From assembly GCA_029215795.1 (NCBI GenBank), contig JARDYH010000007.1, positions 83,153,763 through 83,217,762 on the forward strand: a stretch of 64,000 nucleotides of DNA, in the 5' to 3' direction. A program made the translations under genes and the position numbers. The notes below the pieces were generated by a model, which was not told the origin of the DNA, ran no database searches, and worked only from the letters and a program-made list of their open reading frames with translations. The DNA is from Anniella stebbinsi. Lineage: Eukaryota > Chordata > Lepidosauria > Squamata > Anniellidae. Positions 35,945 to 47,367 of this stretch are shown here, in pieces. The number at the start of each line of letters is the position of its first letter. Position 1 is the first letter of the stretch.

Positions 35945-38900
35945 ATGCCTGCCCAGCCTCCAAGCCATCTTGGGGAGAAGGGGCAGTGGAAGAGAGAAGC
36001 CCACGTTAACATCCCAGATTGCCAAAACCTTTTTTCCCCACTTTTCTCTCTCTCTCATCCAATAACCAAAGATCAATGCACCGTTTCCAAAACCATTTTT
36101 TTCAATAATGGGTCTTGTGCCTCCTTCCATGCAAGAAGGAAAATGAAACTAAACTCAGATTCTCAGGGTCTTATAAAGAAAAAAAAGTCTGATTAAAGAT
36201 ACAATTTTTTTGGTAAGGCTTAAAATTGCAGGTCTTGTTGCAGTCAAGAAGTGTTCTTCAAGATGACTAGCATCTTGAAGGGGAGTACCCGTGTAGGCGA
36301 TGCTCTTGCTTTGCAGCTATGTGTCACGCATTGGAAATACTCGGCAGTAACTTTCCTTCTCCAGTCAAATTGGGAAACGGGCTTAAATTTCTATTCCCAA
36401 CCCACCCCATCTTTAAATGCTAACTTCAAACCCTAAAGCAGATGTTTTGAGAGAGTTGCACTATATACAGTTAGGATATTCTAAAAGTTGATCCACCACT
36501 CCCACAAAGTCCTGTTACGGCACTGTGTATGCGTCCCGTTCCCCCCCGGAATGTCCCAGAGAACACAGTCTTTTTGAGTGGTTCCATATTGCCCAACTGG
36601 TCTCCTTAATAATGAAATTGATATCGGGTAAATTGGTGAGAATGTTCCACCATATGCCTCAAATAGGAAGCCATAAGCATTGGGCATGATCTTGTATTAC
36701 AGTCTGTGGAGTTGCAGATTTTTTTTCTGTTTGGGGGTCCATAAGTGGACCAGGTGTTTTTTAAAATTACGAAGAGGGGATTCTTTATGCTGGAGGTTGA
36801 GCTGCAGCAAACCCAAGCCTATTCGCTCAAGTATTCTGCCTCTCCAGATATCAAATGGGAGCTTTCAGGAATAAAAGGTATCTGTTGATGGACCAGGTCA
36901 GTCATCTGTAATATACATGTAGTCTGCTTTACTAGCTTGCTTTAACCCTTCAGTAGTTAGATCTGAGATATTTTATCATTACTGTTATGGGATAAAATCT
37001 ACAGATCCCTAACTTCAATTGCAAGGTTGGTTTATAGAGAGAATTGTTATAGATGAAGGTCTTAATTAAGGTTTACTTTAAATAAACTCCACATGGCAAC
37101 GTTAGATGCACATGCCTCTTTCTAGAAGGGGCCTTTTAAAATAGCTTTTCTGGGTTTTCCTGGCTGAGAGCTGGTATGCAGAATATCAAGGGGCAGGTCC
37201 TTAAATTTATCTGTGGATCCTGGTGACTGGAATGGTGCTGGCTGCTCCGTAATGAGAGTTATGGGATTACGCGTGACAGCAGAGTGCACTCCTGCTTTTT
37301 TTCCTGGTCTCAGATTCTTTACCCTGATATATGCCTGTCCTTCCTTTCTCACTGAGGGATGTGCCTTGTAGCCACTTCCTTGCACCAAAGGAAAGGTCGT
37401 ACTGGTGAAGAGGTTGCGTTGTTCCTTTCTGCCTTGTGTTTTCAAACCCTTACTGCCTGTCCACATCCTTTAAAGAACTTCTGATGCCAGAATATAGACC
37501 AGAGCTTAGTGTTGCACTCAACCAAGGGGCCAAAGTATCAAAAGCAGGCGCAGCTTTCCTTTAGACTGAACTCAAAAACCCAGTGTGGGAGTGGGGAAAA
37601 TTCATGTCTAAACTACCCTGGGGAAGCTCCTTCAGACATTCCCTGTTGTAAGTCTGGTGCTTTTTGCTTGTGCTACTGAGCAGCCTTAAGCCCGTTATGC
37701 CTGTATGCTGAGGAAAGGGTGCTAGGCTCTTTGCTGGTGGATTATAAAGCCTTACAAAGCACTCTAAATCTTAGGACACAAGATACTTATAAAAACGGTT
37801 CTAGGCTCTAAGTGCTCTTCTATTTATTGGACCTCCTAAAGAAAAAGACATTTGAAAGGGCGGGGGGTGGTGGGGGGAGAAAGAGTGGATGCTGCTTTCA
37901 CATAGAACATATATCTTGGAAGGTGCTGCTCCCTGCTGTGATTTGGAACACAGAGTTTATGTCCAGGCACTAAGATCGCCAGCTGGCTTATAATGGGGTG
38001 AAGTGACCTTAGTCTGTTTTGTAATGTGCCTTGTATCTCCTCCCAGTCTTGCTACAAAACCTACGGCTTTCTCACTAGCATTAAGGAATGATATTTGTAT
38101 GTGGCGTCCTGGTTATTTCTGTATGAACAAGTAGTCCACCATGCAAACCAGGATGATGAATAATGGACTGGGTTACCCATGAATACACCACTACCATCAT
38201 TTTGTACTGGGGATTATGGTTGCAAGTGTGGTTGCTTTCCCATTTCCCATGCGTACTGGGTGGCAGTTTCCATCTGAATGGGTTATCAAGTGTACAGAAC
38301 TGTGTGGGGGGGGACATAGTGGGCATCTGTAAATAATTCAAATTAGAACGAGCTTTTCAACCTCTGTTTAGTCTTCTAAAAGTCTGACAGTGGTGCTAAC
38401 TCCGTTGTCCTTCAAAGATGGATATAACAAGCACAGAATATTTCACCCAGGACTTCAGAACTAAGTTAGTAGTAGCTTGAGGCTGCCCCTCCTAAATCTC
38501 AGTGGGGTTTCCTCCTGTCCTGTTTAAAGAGGTGTAATTCCCTGCTGGGGAATTATGTGCTTTTACACACTGCAGTGAACCTGAAAGAAGGCATTGGTGG
38601 TCCAGATTGTTATGCAGACGCAGGGCAATCCTGCCCAGCCTCTAACTCACCAAGCTGGTGGCAGTCCACCAGGTACGTAACGTGGCCGGTCAAATGCGGA
38701 ACAGCATCCCCACCCCTTTCTGGCAGTTCTAGTCAGGCAGTAAAAACAGGTTCATTGAGCCCTCCGATCTAAAACGATACTGTGGATTAACCACAACCGA
38801 AACAGATGCTTGCCAGGAAGCATCTCCAAAGTTAGCTGTACTTCAGCCCTTCTGACTTTTGTCAACTGGGGTGGGGTGGGGGTGCGCGCGCGATTCTTGT

Positions 38901-40020
38901 TGGTTGATGTACTTAGGAGTTCTTGGATTTTGCTTAGCATTAGCTGCATTCTAGAGAAGACCAAAACCAGCTATTCAAGTTAAGTGAAGGATGGGATGGG
39001 GTTGGAGATGCTTGGGCTTCCTTTCCGGGCTTCAGAGTTCTTAAGGAAATCCATGAGAACAGTGCCACTGCCGCTTGCATTCCACAGACACATGCCAGTT
39101 ACTCCGCCTGCTTTCTCCTTTTCAGAGTTTTTTCCTAGCTTTAGTTTTTAAGTATTCTTTCTCCTCGTCCTTTGGTCCAATTCTTGACTGCAGCTTCCCC
39201 GGGACGCAGAGTGGTGCTGGGTCCAAAACCTCTTCTACAGTCATTGAACTGCCACTCCTTTCTTTCGTTCCCCAGTGACCAAATCCAAGGAGAAGAGCCC
39301 TTGGAAATCCCACAGAGCTGTGTCAAGCAGCCCTTCGGGAAATCCGGGACTCTCAAACTGTATGCTTGGGGAAAGGGGACTGAGCCTTTGAACCGGCTGT
39401 CCATCCCTTCAGAACCTCAAGCTGTGTATCATTTGATTTCTTTCGTATGTACTTTTTTTTTCCTAACAAAATCTTGAAGTGTGGGAAGGGCTAAGGGGTC
39501 TGGTTTTTGTTTTTATTTTGGTATTGCAGCTTTTAACATGATTCATTTTAATTGATTTCAGAAACTAACTCTGTTTTTCCTGCCTAGTATGATAGATGAC
39601 TTCTATAAGTGCCTTATTTCATATGACTCAAGTTATATTTATAAGAGTAATTATTTCAGATGTATCGTAAGGGTGAACCGAAACAAAAGATTGAATGTTG
39701 AAGGACGCCTCTTTTTTTTCCCTTTTCCAAACATACATACATATATATCCCTAAATGGTTGGTTGACAGAAAAGAGATACCAGCAGATGTGCCCCTGGTG
39801 TCGGTGGGAGAAAACGGTTATAACCGGGGTTGCTTGATTCTTTCCAGTGGAAAAGGCTGTTCATCAGCCCCAGAGCTGGTTCATATGCTCCTGAATGCCA
39901 ACACTGTGATTTCCCACACTGACAAACAGTTACGTTTTCACATGCTTTGAGGCATGCGATCAGGCAACCTGCTGCACGTTGAGCAACTATGATATGCCCC
40001 AAATTGGCTGTGAACATAGA

Positions 40021-40158
40021 GCAGCCCTTCTCCATCCTGGTGCCCTCCTAATGTTTTGGACATCAACTCCCATCACCCCCAACCAGCATGGCCAATTGTG
40101 AATTCTGGGAATTGTAGTCCAAACCATTTGGAAGACACCAGGTTGAGGAAGGCTGCCA
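40021..40158. mobile_element. Palindromic MITE (aacctg...ctccag type)
   Basis: The arms catcctggtgccctcctaat and (reverse) caacctggtgtcttccaaat pair across 'gttttggac'/'gtccaaacca'. A copy of the family at 6369. Confidence 0.7.
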
Positions 40159-40879
40159 TAAACTCAGCCGTTGTGTGAACTGGCCCTTAGGGTAGATGCA
40201 AAAAAATAAATCTGAATTTGCCGGAAAGTACTGTAATGACCCCACCCTTATTCAGTACTGAGTTCAGTATGTATTTTTCCATACAACCTGTTTGTCAGGT
40301 GCCAAATTCTAGTTTGTTCACCTAGGGTGAGGAAGTAGCATCATTGAGTGAAGTTACTTCTCCTTGGGACGCTCGTTTAGAATTTGGCCCTCCTTGATCA
40401 TCTTATTGTCTCTGATTGCAGTTCTTAATCCAAACTTCTTAAAATATTACTTTTAAAATCTCTTCAGACTTGTCTGTCTCTCTTTTCTTGAGGGACATTT
40501 TGTAATGTACATGTGATTTTAAAAAAATACTTTTTACCATGTAAACTTCAAAGAAATGATAAATTCTTTCTAGCCAATTGACAGTTGTCTTCCTATTACT
40601 TGGAAATGTGGGGAATAGCACCGTTGTTGGGAGGCACAAGGAGGGGAGGGACGGTTCATCTTGCATTATTTGTTCTGTCTCAGGACTGGAAACCCTCTTA
40701 ATTACCGTTCTTGGGATATACTAGGCTGTATCTCCACAAATCTCTGCTGAGTTGTATCTCTGCACCTACATAAAAGGGATCAGCTTTCTCATTCTGGTTT
40801 TGTCTACACAAGTCTTCCCTCAAACGCTCGCGCCCCACATAAAGAGCCTGACTTTTTTGTCTGTTTTCAGCAAGTTACT

Positions 40880-41071
40880 GGGCCTGTTCAGATGACACAC
40901 TAAGCCATGGTTAGGCCACTAACCCTTTTGCAGCAAATGATTAGTGAGTATGTTTAAACCACGTTTTATGTAGCCACCATGGTTAGGAATGGTTCACATG
41001 ACACGCTAAGCCATCATGTTTAGCTCAAAATGCTTAACCACCATGGCTTAGCGTGTCATCTGAACAGGGTC
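40880..41071. mobile_element. MITE, GGGCCTGTTCAGA-ended, with 3-bp flanking duplication
   Basis: The ends gggcctgttcagatgacaca and (reverse) gaccctgttcagatgacacg pair. ACT flanks both sides (40877-40879 and 41072-41074). The interior matches the element at 30904 along its length, so the two are members of one family. Confidence 0.78.
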
Positions 41072-41166
41072 ACTGTAAAACATGAGAAATTGTCTTACTG
41101 GATCAGACTAAGGGTCTGTCTCCTATCTAGTCCAGCTGTTTGTCTCCAACAGTGGCCAGCCAGATA

Positions 41167-41362
41167 CCTTTTGAACCCAGTGAAGGTGGGTTGGCTTGGT
41201 TGACAAACCACCCAGAACCCATGGGTTTTAGGGTTGCAGGTGGTCTGTCAACCATCCCAACAACCCTTTTGAACCCAGTGAAGGTGGGTTGGCTTGGTTG
41301 ACAAACCACCCAGAACCCATGGGTTTTAGGGTTGCAGGTGGCCTGTCAACCATCCCAACAAC
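41167..41362 (+). repeat. 98-bp tandem duplication, two copies
   Basis: Units 41167-41264 and 41265-41362 differ at one visible base (tggTctg versus tggCctg). Each contains inverted words (ttggttgacaaaccaccc and gtcaaccatcccaacaaccc). It lies just after a CR1-like fragment (41085-41165). Confidence 0.9.
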
Positions 41363-41605
41363 CCACCCTCGCCTAGTATACATGTAACAAGAAGCTACGG
41401 CGTGCCTCTCCTGTGCCCCAAATACTCAAAATGGCAAGCACCGTCCAACTAAGAAGCCCCCCGGGGAAATTTCCCCATGGTGGCTTCTCCTTATGCATGA
41501 TCCAGGTCACTCTGTCTTGACAGTGCTTAAAGCCAGTTTCCCCTAGCTTTATTTTGTCTCAGTTGGACCCAGAATTGTTTCGTTCAATCCCTTTGTTTAA
41601 ACCAA

Positions 41606-41732
41606 GAATGTGAGATGTGGCCCTTCAGGTGATGTTGAATTACAATCCCTATCCTTCACCATTTGCTGTGCTAGCTAAAACTGATGGGAATTGCAGTCCA
41701 ACACCATCTGTAGACCACACATTCCCCATCCC
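41606..41732. mobile_element. Palindromic MITE, diverged copy
   Basis: Arms gatgttgaattacaatccct and (reverse) gatggtgttggactgcaatt pair with mismatches around 'ctaaaactgatgggaattgc'. It belongs with the family at 40021. Confidence 0.5.
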
Positions 41733-42041
41733 TGGTTTAAACTCTATAAAACCTCAAGAGCCCCAAGCCTTCATCACTTGCTTGCCCTCCTAGACTGTAG
41801 TGTCTGTTTACAGTATATAACATGACTTTCTACTTGCCCATAAAGTTCTGTGGCTTATCACATCTTGATATAATTTCAGTCAGTTTATTCATTTCTGTGA
41901 TTATGTCTTCTCTCACAGCCATTCAGAAATAGCTTGTGCAAGAAATTTGTTTTATTGGGGGCGGGGTGGGGGGGAGAGAATACCCTCATTTTAAACATTT
42001 ACTACTGTCTGCACAATGCTTTATATTCTTGGCTTATAGTC

Positions 42042-42047
42042 AATAAA
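42042..42047 (+). terminator. Candidate WASF2 polyadenylation signal AATAAA
   Basis: AATAAA lies in the context tagtcAATAAAcatttg, with A/T-rich sequence upstream and a GT-rich element (gaggtggtaac) about 25 nt downstream. This is the usual layout of a vertebrate poly(A) site. It lies 6.1 kb after the stop codon, so the assignment to WASF2 is inferred. Confidence 0.4.
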
Positions 42048-42079
42048 CATTTGTACTTCATATTAAAGAGGTGGTAACA

Positions 42080-42690
42080 CATCAAATCAAAGATTTATTA
42101 CAGTCATAAACTAGTGTAAGCACAACTAAACCCAAAATTTAAAACATTTACATCAACATTCCCCAGTCTTACTGCATTTACTTTTTCGTTGTTGCAAAAA
42201 TCTCAATCTTGATGTCTGCTATTTACAGAAATAAAACATCTGTTTAACTCATGCAAAGATTTCCTTAAATCTGACAGTTAATTTTAATCTGATTTCAGTG
42301 GAAAGTATAATCAAAACAAAATTAATTGTTTTAGCTACTTTTGGTGCCTCCCTTGTAGTTGACAGTATAAACAAGACATGTTTAAGAGTCTCCATTTAGC
42401 CAATCCTGCTGCAAGGACATCAACGTGCAGCAAAAGAAATACCGTGAAATCTTCCTTGTAACAGTACAGAGGGTAAAACACTGAACCTATTTAATGTTAG
42501 AGCATCCCTGTATTTAGGAAGATATAACTCTTCTAAATAGTTTTCCACTTCAATCCCATAATCGGGATTCACACCCACAAATAGCAGGGACTGAGCTTTA
42601 TTTGTTAGAGCATTTGTATTTTGGGGGCCTAAATCCCCAATTCTCTGAGATGGTAAAATTTTAGCCTGATTAATCTCCATCATTAAACAG
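42080..42690 (-). pseudogene. LINE C-terminal fragment, antisense
   Basis: The minus strand encodes VENYLEELYLPKYRDALTLN then RFSVLPSVLLQGRFHGI. A stop comes next, then CPCSRIG, another stop and METLKHVLF. The CPC...ET..HVLF text is a Cys/His motif found at the C terminus of some reptile non-LTR elements. It may be the 3' portion of the same family as the endonuclease fragment at 32390-34225. Several stops make it dead. Confidence 0.55.
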
Positions 42691-43120
42691 GTCCATAGAA
42701 GTCTGTTTTGATTGATGGAATTTTGGATGCTAAGAAGTTAGTTACACTGATGTAACTCATGAGTAGTTACTAACTAACATCAGTAGTTACGCTGAAGTTA
42801 CACACATGATCCATGCCTGGGTAGAGAAACTTCTCAAATTAGAACTAGAAAGTCCCTCCAATCTTCTGCCTCTTACTTTTCTGCTCATTTCTGGCTGCTG
42901 CCTATGCAGCATACCTGTCAAAATGTCTCCTTGAGCTTGAATAGAAGTCATCTGCCTCTCCTTTATATTTTGTCCCCACCCCTTTTGCCTTCAGCTTTAT
43001 GTACCACTGGAATGGGGTCCCCAAAGGATTCACCAAAATGGAATTCAGAGCATGGGATGAAAGTTTCCTCACCCTTGACATAAGGTGATGCTGCCAACCA
43101 TAAAATATAAGCCATTAAAA

Positions 43121-43252
43121 TAGCCTTCCCTGACCTGGTGCCCTCTGGATTTGTTGGACTGCACCTCTCATCATCTCTGGCCATCATGTCGTCTGGATAG
43201 GGCGGAAGGTATAGTCCAGCGCATCTGGAGAGCACCAGGTTGGGGAAGGCAA
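43121..43252. mobile_element. Palindromic MITE (aacctg...ctccag type)
   Basis: Ends agccttccctgacctggtgc and (reverse) gccttccccaacctggtgct pair well. The middle is diverged. Confidence 0.7.
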
Positions 43253-43522
43253 AGCTATTTTTATAGCTGCAAGAGGGGTCTGTGATGGGGCACTTGGTTT
43301 GCTTAATAGGACTGTCTATATTCTATGCTCCCCCCTCCAAATACTGTACTAAAACAAATCGTACAAAATGTGGACATCAGGGTAAGTTTGTACGTAACAC
43401 CGCTGACTTCAAATATCCAGGATTTTAGAGAAAGCTGATAAGGACAGAAGTATTAAAGGTGGATGGGGATAAGTGCCTTTAGTGGAAGGAAGAAATGGTT
43501 GCTACAAAGGGAGTATCAGGGC

Positions 43523-43880
43523 TGCGTCAAGAGTAGGCAGGGTTGGGCAGCTGCCGAGGGTCCACATCCCAGCAGGGGCCTACTGACAAGGGCTCCCTGG
43601 AGTTGCTCCTCCTTTTCGCCATTGTAACCTGCTTGCTCACCTGCCTCTTGCTCTGGCCCAGACAGTGGTGATGATGAGAAGGAAGAGCAGGAGAGGCCAC
43701 TACGTATTTGCTCACTGGTTCTCTGCCTGCCAAGCAAGCAAGTGGTAGCAGTGAAGAGAGAGAGCAGGAGGAGCAATGTCAGCTAATGACCGTGGCGGTG
43801 AGGGAGAGGACTCACTGCAGTTGCATTGCCCAAGAGACTTCAAAAACCCAGAGCTGCAGAGGGTAAAATGCTAAGCATGG
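43523..43880 (+). repeat. Dispersed element of about 350 bp, copy 1
   Basis: It begins tgcgtcaagagtaggcaggg and continues cagcaggggcctactgacaa, gttgctcctcctt, aacctgcttgctcacctgcc, ctggcccagacagtggtgat and agcaagcaagtggtagcag. Copies 2 (51290-51600, reversed) and 3 (62605-62960) keep the same order. The family was not recognised; it has no coding domain. Confidence 0.75.
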
Positions 43881-45659
43881 TTGCCACCCTTGTTCCAAAA
43901 CGCTGGAGAGAAATATCCCAGCATCTTCCGCTTTTCTCAGCCTACACCAGGCAGAGAGTGTGTGCCTTAAATGTACCTCTGTAACCAGAAGCAGACCTGC
44001 TCAACAGACCAGATTTCCTGTAGGGCTGGACCCTGGGTGGAAAAGCACAAACAAACAAATCATCCTGTAGGAATGAGGGATGATTGACTTTGGGTGGGGT
44101 AGATGATTCCCTCCTCCATGAGTCAAATGATGCCAGGGGACAAATGATGCCAGGGGACAATGCCACGCTAGTATCTCACAGAAATGCCACAAGTCTCCTT
44201 TAATCCCCTGCTAAGGAAACCGAACCCTGGGTAAACGCTGGAACTCTTGAGACATGTCACCACCCAGAATTGGGGTACATGTGAATACTGTAAACAGAAC
44301 CAGGGAGGAAGAGGAGGGAGTGAACAAATATTAAAATGCTGGATTCAGCTCAGAGAGCGAAAAGTCTTGGTTCCTCTGAACACAGTAGCATTTGGGTTGC
44401 CGCAGCGGACATGTGCTGGTGTCTTTGGCAACATGCAAGCATGTGGAATTGATTGATCTAAGGTGGCGCTAGAAGCCATCTGCTTCCAGATGGATGGCTC
44501 CTAGCCTTACCAATCACATGGCGTTCTGCAGCTATTTTGTGTCCCCCTCCTTAATGAATTTTTCGAAAATGAAAATAAAACAGTGGGAAAATACAGAGGG
44601 GGTAATGAGTGGAAAAAGACGTCTCCCCCACACATACACACACACTCACCGATCCACCCTGCATAACCTTCCATGAATGTCAGAAAATTCTTCACGTAGC
44701 CCTAAAGCAACGGTGCTTCATCTTTTTGAGCCCAATAAGCCGGGATTTCTGCATAAAGACCTTCTTAAACAATTACAGCTGCAAAGTTACATATAGCGTG
44801 TAACTGGAAGTCTCCAAAGCAACCAAAGAGCAGTGGATTGATAACATTTGGGAGACTATGAGTATGTATGAACATAGTAAGTGCAGCAAGCAAGGAATCC
44901 TAATGCGAAGAATGATACTATGACACCATGGTTTCAATTCATTTCCTATGCTGAGACACTTCAAACTTCTGATACGGTTCTAAGTAAAGTTGCCTATATA
45001 TTTTTTCTGATTAATTTGCGCAAACACACAAAACGGCATACACTTGCTCATACTCCTTTGATTGGTTGTAGAACTTGTATTTTTACTTTCATTCGGAATT
45101 GGGGCCCTGCTTAGGCCGTTCAATTGTAAATGTTCCCTAAAAATATCAGTAGTAGACTAAGTTTTATACTTAGTAATTTCCTTTGTTTCTTTCGTGATTA
45201 ATTATTGTGTGTGTGTTCTTCTTCCTCTGCTTTCTGTTGCCGTTATTTTATTAACCTGATTTTGTTAACCCCGCTATGCTTAATTGCCATGCAAGGAAAT
45301 ATTTGCAAGGAGCGGGGGGTAAAGCAGCATGTAGGGAGGGGAGAGTTTACCCTTTCCTCCCTGGCTGCAAGCCCCTTTGAAAATCATTCCCTCCATGGCA
45401 ATTAAGCTAAGAAAACACAAACCATCCATAGGCATCTGCGGAATAGATCCAGAACCCTGGGGAATAGATTTGGGGCCTAGCAATGCCCCTGCCTGGATTG
45501 TGATGCTATCCACTTGGAGACAATGGAGGCTGATCGTGTTTGCCAGTTCTGCTCCTTGAATCCTACATCCAACTTTTGAAACAGAGTTGGACTGAATAAT
45601 GGGCCCAATATGGGACAGCTCCCCTCCCACTCTTTTCTGTTTACCCAGATTAAGAAAAT

Positions 45660-45735
45660 AACATCTTTTAAAGTTTTGAACAACTTTATTGTTGTAAACC
45701 GCCCATAGTTTGGCTATGGGGCAGTATAGAGATGA
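45660..45735 (+). mobile_element. L2-like LINE 3' end
   Basis: The text tattgttgtaaaccgcccat, tggctatggggcagtataga ends in A/T-rich aataaaaataataa. It is 5'-truncated and directly precedes the R4/Dong-like element. Confidence 0.6.
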
Positions 45736-45822
45736 AGATAATAAAAATAATAATCCTAAAAATTAACTCAACTCGAAAAACATTTTCAAAGCCATCAACA
45801 CCTATGCAATACCCATTCTCAC

Positions 45823-47367
45823 TAGGGGTGTGCACGGACCCCCCGGATCGGATCGGGACCCGGATCGGGACCTCCAATTTTGTCACGGACCGGTTCGGAC
45901 AAAATCGGAGGCCCCCCGGACCGGATCGAGTCCGATCCCGACCCAAAAATCGTAAATTTTTGGATCGGCCGCCATTTTTTTCCCCATAGACTTGCATTGC
46001 AATGCAAGTCTATGAGGAAAAAATGGCGGCGGGTGGGTGAGGGGGGGCCTAACTCCCTCCCCCCCCCGGGGCCGTCCGCTGTGGACGGCCCCGGCAGGTA
46101 AGCCCCCTCCCCTGCGCTCCCTACCCCCCTGGGGCCGTCCGCTTCCATCCGCTGGCGCCCGCGGGCGCCAGCGGATAGAAGCGGACGGCTCCGGGGGGGG
46201 GGGGTAAGCCCCCTTCCCCGCCACTGCTTACCTTCTCGGCCCGTCCGCTCCCGTCCGGCGCCGGCAGCTACTACCAGCGGGCTCCGCGGCCTACTCTCGA
46301 GTAGCGCGCCGGGTGATGACATCACCCGGCGCGCCACCCTGGAGTAGGCCGCGGAGCCTGCTGGTAGTAGTCGCCGGCGCCAGACGGGAGCGGCCGGGCC
46401 GGCAAGGTAAGGGTCCCCTCCCCCCCTCCGCGCGCCCCCTCCTCCCCTCCACGCACCCCCTGCTTACCTTCTCGGCCCGTCCTCTCCCGTCCGGCGCCGG
46501 CGGCTACTACCAGCAGGCTCCGCGGCCTGCTCTAGAGTAGCGCGCCGGGTGATGACATCACCCGGCGCGCCACCCTAGAGCAGGCCGCGGAGCCTGCTGG
46601 TAGTTGTAGTCGCCGGCGCCGGACGGGAGCGGCCGGGCCGGGAAGGTAAGGGCCCCCCTCCCCCCCTCCGCGCGCCCCCTTCTCCCCTCCACGCACCCCC
46701 TGCTTACCTTCTCAGCCCGTCCGCTCCCGTCCGGGGCCGGCGGCTACTACCAGCAGGCTCCGCGGCCTGCTCTAGAGTAGCGCGCCGGGTGATGACATCA
46801 CCCGGCGCGCCACCCTAGAGCAGGCCGCGGAGCCTGCTGGTAGTTGTAGTCGCCGGCGCCGGACGGGAGCGGCCGGGCCGGGAAGGTAAGGGCCCCCCTC
46901 CCCCCCTCCGCGCGCCCCCTCCTCCCCTCCACGCACCCCCTGCTTACCTTCTCGGCCCGTCCGCTCCTGTCCGGCGCCGGCGGCTACTACCAGCAGGCTC
47001 CGCGGCCTGCTCTAGAGTAGCGCGCCGGGTGATGACATCACCCGGCGCGCCACCCTGGAGCAGGCCGCGGAGCCCGCTGGTAGTAGCTGCTAGTGCCGGA
47101 CGGGAGCGGACGGGCCGAGAAGGTAAGCGCCCCCCTCCTCCCCCCCCCCCGCTGTCCACTTTCATCGGCGGGCGCCCGCTGGCGCCCGCCAATGGAAGCG
47201 GCGGTGGGCGCCAGTGGGCGCCCGCCGATCCGGTTCGGAGCCTTTTCGGACCGGTTCGGATTGGATCGGCCGATCCAGCTGCGGGGTCGGAAATCGGATA
47301 ATTTATCCGATTTCCCACTGGACCGGACTCGGATCATGGATCGGGTCCGATCCAGTGCACATCCCTA
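45823..47367. mobile_element. GC-extreme hAT-like element of 1545 bp made of nested palindromes
   Basis: The ends TAGGGGTGTGCACGGACC and (reverse) TAGGGATGTGCACTGGAT form inverted repeats. Perfect 8-bp duplications ATTCTCAC flank it at 45815-45822 and 47368-47375, the hAT signature. Deleting the element and one duplication restores the open frame of the interrupted LINE. There is no transposase, so it is non-autonomous. The interior holds ggatcgg-rich ends, a hairpin at 45970-46030 (tgcattgcaatgca centre), a palindrome at 46136-46195 and four tandem palindromes (next entry). Confidence 0.85.
46220..47130. repeat. Four tandem palindromic units with a period of about 240 bp
   Basis: The palindrome centres (ggtGATGACATCAcc) start at 46315, 46551, 46791 and 47031, giving spacings of 236, 240 and 240 bp. 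Each unit has mirrored arms: cgtccggcgccggcggctac, ccagcaggctccgcggcc, agtagcgcgccgggtg | reverse. Units are linked by C-rich spacers. The outer edge of each arm carries gaaggtaag (and its complement cttaccttc), a donor-like word in both orientations. Confidence 0.9.

Larger units (their letters stand above)
11706..42060 (+). other. WASF2: WASF2 gene span from exon 2 to the putative 3' end
   Basis: Eight coding exons are recognised, joined by GT-AG introns, with every exon phase fitting the next. They encode 495 residues, against 498 in human WAVE2. The order is a WAVE homology domain, a basic region, a long proline-rich region, and a C-terminal WH2-central-acidic (WCA) module. WAVE2 is part of the WAVE regulatory complex with CYFIP, NAP1, ABI and BRICK1. 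It relays Rac signals to Arp2/3 to make branched actin in lamellipodia. A non-coding exon 1 and the promoter are not visible and are presumed upstream of the window. The 3' border is uncertain. It rests on a good AATAAA at 42042-42047, but earlier signals exist, for example at 37081. Confidence 0.85.
35945..42060 (+). other. WASF2: WASF2 3' UTR, end uncertain
   Basis: No coding gene is seen after the stop. Mammalian WASF2 has a long 3' UTR, so several kilobases here are likely transcribed. Signals seen are ATTAAA near 36193, AATAAA at 37081-37086 and AATAAA at 42042-42047. The last sits in A/T-rich text followed by a GT-rich stretch and looks most like a true 3' end. The segment contains MITEs (40021, 40880, 41606), a tandem duplication at 41167, and otherwise unique sequence. 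Transcript data would settle the end. Confidence 0.45.

Noticed and set aside
45822..46337. Long open frames on both strands in the GC-rich element (171, 113, 124 and 91 codons)
   Set aside because: They are Pro/Arg/Gly-rich products of stop-poor GC palindromes; overlapping frames on both strands, with no domain.
46315..47040. Regularly spaced palindromes as a possible CRISPR array
   Set aside because: Units are 240 bp with no unique spacers, in a vertebrate genome and inside a hAT-like element.
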